Shown here: positions 11,595-20,376 of the stretch, in pieces
Position numbering within the stretch: position 1 is the stretch's first letter
Layout: each line of letters starts with the position of its first letter
NCBI GenBank assembly: GCA_028274465.1
Contig: CM051455.1
Location: 98,092,365 to 98,156,364 of the forward strand
Direction of reading: 5' to 3'
Source: Plantago ovata
Taxonomy: Eukaryota > Streptophyta > Magnoliopsida > Lamiales > Plantaginaceae
Length of the DNA stretch: 64,000 nucleotides
Notes under the pieces: model-generated
What the model was told of the DNA's origin: nothing
The model's database searches: none
Seen by the model: the letters and a program-made list of their open reading frames with translations, nothing else
Translations under genes and position numbers: made by a program

Positions 11595-11720
11595 TCATAC
11601 CATCAAGGTGCACCTTTCTTTTCGGGAATCCACCTAGAAGAACTTCAGAGTTAAGCGTGCTTGCTCTGGAGCAATTCTAGGATGGGTGACCCACTGGGAA
11701 GTTCCCGGTGCGCGCACGAG
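11595..11720 (+). ncRNA. 5S rRNA-like segment in Cassandra LTR 1
   Basis: Shows the signature blocks of plant 5S rRNA: 'catacca...gcacc', 'cagagttaagcgtgcttg' and 'ctaggatgggtgacc...ctgggaagt'. The latter two include the internal A-box and C-box of the pol III promoter. The middle (about 11615-11650) is diverged. A Cassandra LTR domain, not a functional ribosomal 5S gene. The same segment is in LTR 2 at about 12005-12130. Confidence 0.85.
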
Positions 11721-12004
11721 TGAGGACAAAGTGCGCGGTTTAGAACTCGTGTTGGTCTGTGGGACCAGCATATCACCCCGGAGAGCGCCCATGAGTAACC
11801 ACGCCGGCCGGATTGGTCGGGTCGTTACAAATGGTATCAGAGCCTATATCAATCCAGAGCCCGTATCGGGTGGACGGTTGGTAAAGGTTATTGTCAGTTT
11901 GTCACCCCCACCACTTAAGGCGCTCGACGAGGACGTCGAGGCTTTAAGGGGGGTAGATTGTAATGCCCCAGATTTCAGAAGCTTAAAAGGGTTGAGAACG
12001 CTAC

Positions 12005-12130
12005 TCATACCATCAAGGTGCACCATTATTTTCGGGAATCCACCTAGAAGAACTTCAGAGTTAAGCGTGCTTGCTCTGGAGCAATTCTAGGATGGGTGAC
12101 CCACTGGGAAGTTCCCGATGCGCGCACGAG
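12005..12130 (+). ncRNA. 5S rRNA-like segment in Cassandra LTR 2
   Basis: Second copy of the LTR 5S-like domain, near identical to LTR 1 (visible changes near the 'gtgcacc' block and after 'gttccc'). Confidence 0.85.
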
Positions 12131-12245
12131 TGAGGACAAAGTGCGCGGATTAGAACTCGTGTTGGTCTGTGGGACCAGCATATCACCCCGGAGAGCGCCC
12201 ATGAGTAACCACGCCGGCCGGATTGGTCGGGTCGTTACACTATCA

Positions 12246-12930
12246 GTCGGACGAGTGCCCTTCTGCCCTACTAGCACTGGTGGTCGGACACAGGTTCTCG
12301 TTACGTCAAGGAAGAATCAACATGTCCCAAGGAAAATATGGTCCTCGAACCTTAGGAGCTCGGCGGTCACCCTACTACCCCGTCCTTGGACGGTACTAGG
12401 GCGACACCCGCCCTAGGAGCACTTTGGTACCAAGGAAGAACATTTTACCCCAGCCAACCCTAATGGAAGATCTAGGCCAAAGCCTATGGGTCACTTCAAA
12501 TGGGCCTAAGCCCATGAGAGACTCAATCATGGTCGGACACTTGTCACGATCCTAAGGACTCAGGCAATATTCTATTGCTAGTATAAATATGGGCTCACTC
12601 AAATCAAGGTATCAATCATTCAATCATTAAGACATCCCATCACACTACTGTCTCATTCTACATTTACTAGGGAAGCCTAGCAACTCCCTACTCATAAAGT
12701 CATCCCTCCGGCTTGATCATGACAAGTCGGGCTTGTGGCACTAACCCCCCCTCTTGCTAAGTTATACCTCAGGTCCTAGGTACAGTACGGAAGGCATTTG
12801 AAGTGCGAAAGACGCTCAAGAACCTTCGCCCTACGACCACGCTCTATAGGAAAGTACGACGCTCCAGAGGAAAGCACTAATTACCTATCAACAAGTAGTA
12901 TTACAAAGAAAACCATGAGGGTGTGGAAGA
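12246..12930 (+). repeat. Unclassified LTR-like repeat, right part, with TATA box
   Basis: Continuation of 1228-1686 beyond copia copy A. It has a TATA-like 'tataaata' (12582-12589) followed by a CAATCATT-rich leader and CT-rich sequence, the usual look of a gypsy (Tat/Retand) LTR promoter on the plus strand. I could not fix its right boundary; SIRE env-like coding similarity begins at about 12930. No ORF. Confidence 0.4.
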
Positions 12931-13681
12931 TCTGGATTACATCAACTAACAAGGGCTTCTCGGTTTCATCACTGCTAGACCAAAAGCCCTGAGTATTATA
13001 GATGTAATGGAGTTTTACAATAACTCAGAAGTGACTAGAGTCACTGATGCACAAGGAATCACTGAAAAAGTGATTTCTTCTTCAGTGCAAGGCACTCAAA
13101 TCGTCCTGAAATGGACTGATTTTGCTAACTACTTCCAACTTCCGACCACCGGAAGTTTAGAAGAACTTTCTGACTCTCAGGAAAAGATTGTTGAATTATA
13201 CAGCAATGTCAGAAATGACAACATGAAGAAGGGTGAAATTGCTCCTCTTCAATTCAATTTAATTGCAGTAAAGAGAAAACATATCTCTAACTCTCTTGGA
13301 TTAGTTGCATTGCTGATAATCAGAGTCCTAGACTGCCAAGTTGGAGGAGTTGATCAGATAGGACTGAAAAGATGGCCTTTGCTGAAGCACATCTATGACA
13401 ACAATACAGACCTTTGTTGGGACAAATGAATTTTCAACAAGCTTGCTGACTGCCTTGTCAGATTCAAGGTCAATGATGAAGACAACACTGTAACTCCAAA
13501 TGGACCAGTGTTGTATGGTCTCAAAATCTGCTATCTCCTTGAAAAATTAGGCATTAAGCTTAGAGAAATCTCTCCCATCAACAAAGCTTACTGATTTGTG
13601 GAATGGTTTAACTGCAAAAAGTACAAACCCAAGAAGCCTGATGCCTAAGACAACAAGAAAGTCAAAAGCACTAAGGTTGTC
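12930..13681 (+). pseudogene. SIRE env-like/extra ORF, N-terminal part (fragment 1 of 3)
   Basis: Broken ORF; the longest open piece (13007-13429, 140 aa) continues in frame past stops to about 13680. It shows 'EFYNNSEVTRVTD', 'FANYFQLPTTGSLEEL' and 'PLLKHIYDNNTDLCWDK', a pattern I associate with the long env-position ORF of SIRE-type copia elements in dicots. That assignment is from memory. Fragment 2 (16219-16486) and fragment 3 (33278-36756) continue the same gene after two later insertions are removed. Stops near 13430, 13590 and 13648 show decay. Confidence 0.6.
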
Positions 13682-16218
13682 TGTAACGGTACCGGTTTTG
13701 AAAACATAAATAAATACTCGAAAAGAATTCAAAATAACTTTAATAGCAACGGTCGACAATTAATGCCAAAATAATCTTTGACGCCAACAGAAATAAACAA
13801 TATTCAATGACAACTCAAGTTCAAATGAAAAACGAATGAAGACAATAAAAGTTTATCTTCTTATTTTGAAAAGAAACCCGTGACACCCCAGACCCTTCTC
13901 TCAGTCGCTGGCATCCTAGTCACGCACATCCTCAGCAGCATCTGGAAGGAAGGAATTTTGAAAAAACAAAAGAGTGTGAGATAAAGGATCTCAGTGAGGT
14001 TCTAAGTTAAAAACAGAAGGTAAACAATTTCAAAATCCAAAATCCTTTTCAGAAAAACGAGCACATAGAACAAAACACATATAACAGATTAACAGAACAG
14101 ACACGTTGTAGACCGTTGGTGCAGCCCGCCTTATTGCTCCTACTCCCAGAATGCCCTTATAACTCCCTCCAGAGGATGCATAACTCCGGACAGAAACAGA
14201 AACCCCCGTGTACTTTGGGGAAACAGATCCTACGACCCTAATAGACCTCAACGACTTCTGCCTCGCGCCTAAAAGGGAATAGACTAGGCCACGATCAAGC
14301 AAACCCGATAGTCCTCTACTACCCAAGCCTACCTAACCATAACCTAATCGACCGGTCACACAGAAACAGAACAGATACAGAGTAACAGATACAGATAATT
14401 AACACCGAGAGGTGTTCCTGCAGAAAGGTTAGTCCAGAACAGAGTAGCAATAAACGGAAATGCAAAAAGTCATACTTAGGACTTATACTTTTATGCGGAA
14501 GCATACAGTAAACAGTAGATAGTAATAGGTACAAACAGTCACATAGCCTTCCAGTTTTTCGCAAATAATAGGTTTAGGGGTGAACACTCACCTTAGCTTG
14601 CGAGTAAAAGACCTTCAACGAGAAATGAGCTTTACGGGTTTACGGACAACGGAGAACCTAACAAGAAAGTACTAAACACAATTTAGAAGTCGAACGGACG
14701 GAAGGAAAAGGTTGAAAAAGGAATGGTAAAGTCGGGGTTCGAACTCGGGACCTCTAAGTTAGTCACACAAGGACCTAACCAACTAAGCTAGCAAGTCAAG
14801 TCAATACTAACTTACAAAAACAGAAACCAAGTTTAAAACATTTTCAGCAATTCTTTCGGTTTTCAGATTCTGGAAATTACCAAAATACCCTCAGTGGTAA
14901 ATTGCAAAACAACCCTTTTTCGTAAACAAACAGTACAAACAATCCAGAAGTTTTCCAACACTTAACAGTCTTCTCAAAGCAAAAAGGTTTACGATAAAAG
15001 CCTACTGTCAGTCAACTACGGTCAAAGGTAAAACTGCAAAAAGGTCCTTTAGGTTTTAAGGTTTCCCAAATCAGTCCACAAAAATCCAAAACAGTAACAC
15101 CAAGGTCCAAAAGTCCTTTCGAGGTCAAACAGGAAATCAAAGTCAATCATACGAGGTCAAAAGTTCACAAGTCCAACCAAACAGTAACTACACTAACAAC
15201 CTAAGTCCCGGTTCTCGATTCGAAATAAATAACAAGGTCAGAACGATCAAGGGCAAAATAGTCCAAGGGTAAAAAGTCCAAACAGAATACTAATCTCGAA
15301 TCAAATGAACAGTAAGGGATTCGAGATTTACCTTCGAATCGAAAAAGAGAGTTGAACAATCTGCTAACGAGTGAATCGAGAAGAAAGGAAAATTAAAACC
15401 GAGATTCAAATTGAATTCGTAACCAAAATCGAAATCGAAACGGAAAGGTCATAAATAACCGAGATTTCTTACCGATCGATCGAAACAGAAAGAACCGGCA
15501 AGGTCGGATCGGTTCGCGTTGAGCGAACCGGAGCAGCGAGTGGGATCGAAGACCGGTCAACCGCAATCGATCGACGGTGGCAAACAGACAGACGGAAACA
15601 GCGGCGCGGTGCGGACCGGGGAAGAACGGCGGATCGAGGTCAGGCGGCGACGACACGGACCGAATCGGCGGATCAGATCGGGCGCGATCGATCGAACAGA
15701 ACAGATCGATCTCGGCGGCGAGAATCGATGCGGCGGACGAAAGGCAAGGCGGCGGCGACTGGACGGGACCGGAACGGCGGCGGCGCGGCACGCAGTCAAA
15801 CGGCGCGGCGGCGGAGGAATCGCAACGGAACCGTAGCAGCAGCAAGATTTTTCTTCTTTCTCCTTTTCTCTCTTCTTCTCTCTTTCTTTTCTCTCTAACT
15901 TTCTTTCTTTCTTACTAATGAAAAACGGCTGAAGAAGAATGGGGGAGTAATCTGACTAGGGTTAGGGTTTTGGTCAAATAATGGGCCGGTCAAAAGGGCT
16001 TTTGACTGGGTTACGCAATTGGGCCAAAAGGCTAGCAGATCAGATAGTCCAGCTTAATCCAAACGAAACGAAACGAACTAACTTACGCGAAAATAATTAA
16101 CTAATTACCGAATAAATAATTTACTATGATAATTAATTAACTAAAATAAATAATTAAAAAAATAAAATAATAATTAAATAATTAAATAAATAATTAAAAA
16201 AAAAAACGGGGTGTTACA
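13682..16218 (-). mobile_element. Solo LTR, probably a Tekay/Del-type chromovirus
   Basis: 2537 bp bounded by TGTAACGG...GTGTTACA, flanked by TTGTC (13677-13681) and TTGTT (16219-16223), a duplication with one mismatch. Removing it rejoins the env-like gene. In minus orientation it starts TGTAACACCCCG followed by T-rich sequence (16130-16206 is an A/T simple repeat on plus), has a polypurine stretch (15840-15912) and a GC/CpG-rich block (15480-15840), and ends near a 'gagatcctttatctcacactc' region, which resembles chromovirus LTRs. No ORF of a retroelement domain; the 80-150 aa ORFs in the GC-rich block are compositional. A tRNA-like segment lies at 14731-14800. Confidence 0.65.
14731..14800 (-). 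other. tRNA-like segment (A-box and B-box) inside the solo LTR
   Basis: The minus strand has TAGCTTAGTTGGTTAGG, matching a pol III A-box with D-loop shape, and about 30 nt later a B-box-like GAGTTCGAACCCC. The T-stem does not pair fully, and no complete cloverleaf is evident, so this is not called a tRNA gene. It could be the head of a tRNA-derived SINE or an old tRNA pseudogene. Confidence 0.5.
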
Positions 16219-16486
16219 TTGTTGTTGTTGATGCTGGTACTAAGTCCCAAAGTACCAAAGAAAAGAAAAGAAAAGTTGATGCTGATGATATGCAAACAAC
16301 AACTTCTTCAGTTGCTCCTCCAGTTCCCACTAAAAGGAGGAAGCAATGAGCAAATAGACCAAAACCAGCAAAGCGACCTTCTAGAAAGCAAGTTCATATA
16401 ATATATGATGCTGATGATGCTACCACTGCATCACTTGTTGAAAAGCAAGGTGATACAGTTGTTGACTTGGAAGTAGTTGCTAACAC
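16219..16486 (+). pseudogene. SIRE env-like ORF, fragment 2 of 3
   Basis: Short stretch between the solo LTR and copia copy B. Translation gives a basic, lysine-rich segment with 'VPTKRRKQ' (then a stop) and 'PSRKQVHIIYDADDATTASL', ending '...VVDLEVVAN'. After copy B and one duplicated AACAC are removed, the reading frame passes straight into 'SSAQQPILLEAENV' of fragment 3, which shows that the two are one gene. The KRRK patch could act as a nuclear localisation signal. Confidence 0.6.
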
Positions 16487-18595
16487 TGTAAGAAAATACG
16501 GTCAGAGTTACACCTAGGGTACGCAGCGGAATTTCAAAATTTTTTTAACATACAGGTTAATTGATTATATATATGTCGTATATATTTAAACACGTCAATT
16601 AGAAGACTAACCGTACTCCAAAAGCAAGCACAACTTCCAAGTCTTCGTAATAATCCGGTGAATCTTCTCATTCATCGAAGTCGAAGATATCTGCAGTACT
16701 TTGATTATCTGCAAAACAATAAAAGTCAGTTTTCAGCTCCTAGAACCTTAACCTTGGTATCCACGGATGAACAGCCTATCGGAAAGAATGCTAGGATATT
16801 TTTTGTGTGACCAAGAAGATGGGGCGGCGGTTTTCCTCCGGTGATGGTGGCGCGCGCGTGGGCTATGGAGAGGTAGGGGAGAACTTTTTATTTTCTCTAA
16901 GAAAACTGGTAGAATAACTCTATGAAAGTCTATTCAACTGTGTGCAAAACTATGTCAAAAGCTCTCTAATAGTCTACTATATATAGTAGTCAATAGAAGC
17001 CTAAAGCATAAGCAATTAGACTTCGTAAAGCAATAAGAATCTAATTCTTATCGCACTAGGAAACCATTTTCAAGTCTAGATTCATTCCCAATCAAATTAA
17101 AACTCAATCAGGAAAATCTAAATTATCCATTGGACTTCTAATAGAGGAAGGAGTCGAACTCATTCCCCTACACCATCTCGCGCGCGCGCGTGTCCCAAGG
17201 GAGATAGGTGGGTCCCGATTTTGGGACCCACTTATAGTTCTAAGGCAATTCAAACTCCAAGTAGATTTTGCCCATGTGCATATTAATTCTAAATTAACAT
17301 ATCCTTTCAAATCAAACCTCTATTAGATTTCTAAAATATAATCTTTAATTGTATTTACATAAAATACAATTAATTAGCCAATTCAATTAATAATTCCAAA
17401 TCATTAATTCAGCCACTAAATATTATAATAAATTCCAAATCAATTATAATCCATCAATCACAATTAATTCCAAATCAATTGCGATTCCATCTTCAAGGAT
17501 ATTCGGATAAGCTGAATCACCACATAGTGTGACCCATAGGGCCTCATTGTATTAAGTAAGTCCTAGACTAGGCAAAATGGAATTCCTAGACGGTTCCATT
17601 TGCAATATTAATACATGAGGACGTTTGAGAGGTTTCTCAAAGCACACCCTTTCGTTGCGAAGTTTGTTGCGCTCAACGCGGCGATGGTAACGTCCCTTCA
17701 TCTGACTAACTCGAATGCATCTAGGATCGATGACGTGTCTATCCCAATAATACATCCATGGGCGTCTCAGTGAGTTGCTTGGTTACGAAGATATACTTAT
17801 GACTATCATAATATATCGATGCACTGCCCAGTGACTTTACCAACACAACTATGACGACTATGAGCAGTAGTCTCCTGTGCTACACATGAGAGATGAATCC
17901 TTCACAGAAACACTTATCATCCCTATTTGTATGTAGCCATAATCCTGGATCGTGTCTTAGGTCAACTGCTTATTCAGAGCTGACATCGACGGGTCCACCA
18001 ATGATATGGGGCAACAAATGTGATGATAAAGTCCTGTAAGTCCAAAGGACGACTTGCATCACTTCGACAACTTATCGGTTCCCATAGACACTTCGGTGTA
18101 GAGTATACATCGATGGAAGTGTCCGGTGGGTACTTCCATTGTTCGGTAATCATCTTTCGAACAACTATGCGCAGTTATGGGAACGTTTCTTGATTGTCCA
18201 ACAATCCGTTCTGTGGCCGTGGGATCGGCTCACACTTGCTCCAACAAGTATAACCTCCACGCATACTAGTCTCAGCTGGTTCATTCAGACCCCTACATCC
18301 GAGATGAACCTTGACTAGGGAGAGTTTGGGATAAATGATAACTCACATAGCTCCCACTATCTGTGTGATCGGTCATCTATCCGAGGGGACATGTTTAATA
18401 TCAATACAGACAGGAATAGGGATATGACATGCTGTATGCCTGATGTGATATAAATATGAAAGCGATACTCAATAGTCAAACAACAAACATATACTTCGTA
18501 TTATATTACGTTGACCTGTGTAATAGTACATATATGCCCTTTATAAGGGCTGCATGCCCTTAATAAAGACTGTCTCTAGGACATATACACTATCA
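16487..18595 (-). repeat. Copia copy B 3' LTR
   Basis: 2109 bp, TGTAAG...TATCA. Contains the palindromic TATA (16974-16989), CG run (17178-17190) and 9-bp hairpin (17208-17231) shared with copy A. A polypurine tract adjoins at 18596-18612. Confidence 0.92.
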
Positions 18596-18609
18596 ATCTC
18601 CCACTTGGA

Positions 18610-20346
18610 CTAGAGCCAATCACTTTTATGCTTAATACCCAGATTAGCATAATGTCTTAAGTGGACTTCCACTGATAAGACCTTGGTGAAAGGATCTGCC
18701 ACGTTGTCCGTGGTAGAGACACGTTCTACACTAACTTCTCCTCTACCAATAATATCACGTATAACGTGATACTTTCTAAGTACATGTTTGTTCTTGTTTG
18801 TAGATCTAGGCTCCTTAGCTTGAGCGACGGCGCCCGTATTGTCACAATAAATCGTTATTCGACTAGGAGCAGGAACAACCCTCAATTCCCTCAAGAACTC
18901 TGATATCCAGACAGCTTCTTTCGATGCTTCTGATGCAGCAATGTACTCGGCTTCTGTGGATGAGTCAGCAACCGTCGCTTGCTTAGAACTCTTCCAACAG
19001 ATAGCTCCTCCGTTCAATTTGAATACGTATCCTGTCTGTGACTTGAAGTCATCAGGATCTGATTCAAATCCAGCATCGACGTAACCAGACATCTTTAGTT
19101 CTGGTTCTCCACCAAACACCAAGAACATCTCTTTAGTCCGTCGAAGGTACTTAAGAATGTTCTTTACAGCAGTCCAGTGAGGTACTCCTGGATTCTGTTG
19201 GTGTCGACAAGTGACACTAAGCGCATATGCCACATCGGGCCTTGTGCAATTCATTGCATACATTATAGACCCTACTGTCGAAGCATAGGGCACACGACTC
19301 ATTGCATTTCTTTCTTCATCAGTTTTAGGACCATCCTTAACTGATAAGACAATCCCATGCCTAGCTGGGAGAAAGCCTCTCTTTGAGTCGTCCATCTTAT
19401 AACGCTTCAGTATTTTGTCGATGTAGGTGGACTGTGTCAATCCTAACATCCACTTGGATCTATCTCTATAGATCTTGATCCCTAGGATGTAGTTCGCTTC
19501 ACCCAAGTCCTTCATTGAGAAGGTACTTGATAACCAAACTTTAGTCTCTTCTAGCATAGAGACATTGTTTCCCATGATCAAAATGTCATCAACATAGATG
19601 ATTATGAAAACGACTCCCTTGTCGCTGTGCCTAGTGTAGACACAGGGATCTTCCTTGCTTCTGATGAAGTCAAACAATTTGACAGCTTCATCAAAGCGGA
19701 TATTCCATCTCCTAGACGCTTGCTTTAGCCCATAGACGGATCTTTGTAATTTGCATACAGCAGTTGGCCTGGTTTTAGTAATAAAACCTTCCGGCTGTAC
19801 CATATAGACCTCTTCCTCAAGGTTGCCATTGAGGAAGGCAGTCTTTACATCCATCTGCCAGATCTCATAATCATAGTAGGCAGCTATCGCAAGTAGAATT
19901 CGAATGGACTTCAATTTTGCTACCGGTGAAAAGGTTTCATCGTAATCGATGCCATACCTTTGCGTGTAGCCTTTTGCCACAAGTCTAGCCTTGTGCGTTT
20001 GTACCTTGCCATCGGCATTTGTCTTTCGTTTAAAGACCCATTTGCACCCAATAGGTCTAACCCCTTGGAGCAAGTCTACCAAGTTCCAAACTTGGTTCTG
20101 GTACATGGAGTCCATTTCCAATTCCATGGCCTCTTGCCATTTGTCTGAGTCAATATCAATTATTGCCTCTTTGTAGGTCTCGGGATCTTCCCGATCTGAT
20201 AAGCCGACATCATGTTCACTGATGTCTTCTGTCATAAGGCTTTTCTTCTGAGGTCCTTTTAGGATCCTCTTCGACCTACGGAGCTCGACTGGTTCTGGTG
20301 CTTTTCTTTTATGGCTTCGTGTAACACGAACATTATCAGTGGGCAT
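18610..20346 (-). CDS. Copia reverse transcriptase-RNase H (copy B)
   Basis: 578-residue open frame with the C-terminal half of copia Pol: copies the RNA genome to DNA and removes the RNA strand inside the virus-like particle. In order: DKWQEAMELEMDSMYQNQVW (~70-90), GCKWVFKRK, ARLVAKGYTQRYGIDYDETF, QMDVKTAFLNGNLEEEVYM (first catalytic Asp), YGLKQASRRWN, catalytic FIIIYVDDILIMG, LGEANYILGIKIYRD, TRPDVAYAL, then RNase H with DSSTEAEYIAASEA, IYCDNTGAVAQA, HVLRKYHVIRD and ADPFTKVL near the end. No stops and all expected blocks, so probably recently active. The listed ATG may not be the true start: the frame is continuous upstream with integrase except for the TAG at 20374-20376. Confidence 0.93.
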   Translation of the reverse strand: MPTDNVRVTRSHKRKAPEPVELRRSKRILKGPQKKSLMTEDISEHDVGLSDREDPETYKEAIIDIDSDKWQEAMELEMDSMYQNQVWNLVDLLQGVRPIGCKWVFKRKTNADGKVQTHKARLVAKGYTQRYGIDYDETFSPVAKLKSIRILLAIAAYYDYEIWQMDVKTAFLNGNLEEEVYMVQPEGFITKTRPTAVCKLQRSVYGLKQASRRWNIRFDEAVKLFDFIRSKEDPCVYTRHSDKGVVFIIIYVDDILIMGNNVSMLEETKVWLSSTFSMKDLGEANYILGIKIYRDRSKWMLGLTQSTYIDKILKRYKMDDSKRGFLPARHGIVLSVKDGPKTDEERNAMSRVPYASTVGSIMYAMNCTRPDVAYALSVTCRHQQNPGVPHWTAVKNILKYLRRTKEMFLVFGGEPELKMSGYVDAGFESDPDDFKSQTGYVFKLNGGAICWKSSKQATVADSSTEAEYIAASEASKEAVWISEFLRELRVVPAPSRITIYCDNTGAVAQAKEPRSTNKNKHVLRKYHVIRDIIGRGEVSVERVSTTDNVADPFTKVLSVEVHLRHYANLGIKHKSDWL

Positions 20347-20356
20347 TGATGCAGCT

Positions 20357-20376
20357 GGTCGCGCCCCGCGACCCTA
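20357..20376 (-). other. In-frame TAG plus perfect stem-loop between integrase and RT, copy B
   Basis: On the sense strand TAG (20374-20376) is followed with no spacer by GGTCGCG-GGG-CGCGACC, a perfect 7-bp GC-rich stem with a 3-nt loop. Downstream codons stay in frame to the RT ORF. Copy A has the identical stop and stem-loop although it is otherwise heavily mutated. Stop codons followed by G-rich structure are known readthrough contexts in some RNA viruses and gammaretroviruses; here that is inference. Confidence 0.5.

Larger units (their letters stand above)
11549..12239 (+). mobile_element. Cassandra-type TRIM (5S-bearing LTRs)
   Basis: 691 bp: LTR 11549-11829 (281 bp), internal domain 11830-11958 (129 bp), LTR 11959-12239 (281 bp), flanked by CTATC (11544-11548 and 12240-12244). 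LTR ends are TGTAATGCCC...GTCGTTACA. The internal domain opens with a Met-tRNA primer site (TGGTATCAGAGCC, 11832-11844) and ends in a purine tract (TTAAGGGGGGTAGAT). No coding capacity, so movement needs enzymes supplied in trans. The two LTRs differ at only a handful of positions, suggesting a fairly recent insertion. Confidence 0.92.
1687..12245 (-). mobile_element. Ty1/copia element, copy A (Angela/TAR-like), degenerate but with both LTRs
   Basis: Complete in outline on the minus strand. The 3' LTR is 1687-3775 and the 5' LTR 9446-12245, interrupted by a TRIM. Both run TGTAAGAAAATA...CACTATCA on the plus strand and are flanked by the 5-bp duplication GTCGG (1682-1686, 12246-12250). The primer site at 9429-9444 is complementary to initiator Met-tRNA, and a purine-rich tract (complement of atctcccacttgg) adjoins the 3' LTR. 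Domain order is gag, protease, integrase, RT, RNase H, as in Pseudoviridae. All coding parts carry frameshifts or stops. Copy B is the same family and better preserved. Confidence 0.92.
9446..12245 (-). repeat. Copia copy A 5' LTR, interrupted by a Cassandra TRIM
   Basis: TGTAAG...ATCA, about 2.1 kb after removing the TRIM (11549-12239) and its duplicated CTATC. Shares with the 3' LTR the palindromic TATA (9927-9942), the CG run (10131-10145) and the 9-bp hairpin (10163-10186). The TRIM lies one base from the plus-strand right end (element-sense 5' end), so the terminal A follows at 12245. Confidence 0.9.

Noticed and set aside
11595-11720. A functional 5S rRNA gene
   Set aside because: Only parts match 5S, the middle is diverged, and it lies in a TRIM LTR with a second copy 410 bp away: Cassandra.
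14731-14800. A true tRNA gene
   Set aside because: T-stem mismatched and no complete acceptor stem seen; reported only as tRNA-like.
15519-15918. ORFs of 80-150 aa on both strands of the GC-rich block
   Set aside because: Overlapping frames in Arg/Ser/Pro-rich sequence, no domain; explained by GC content with few stop codons inside a solo LTR.
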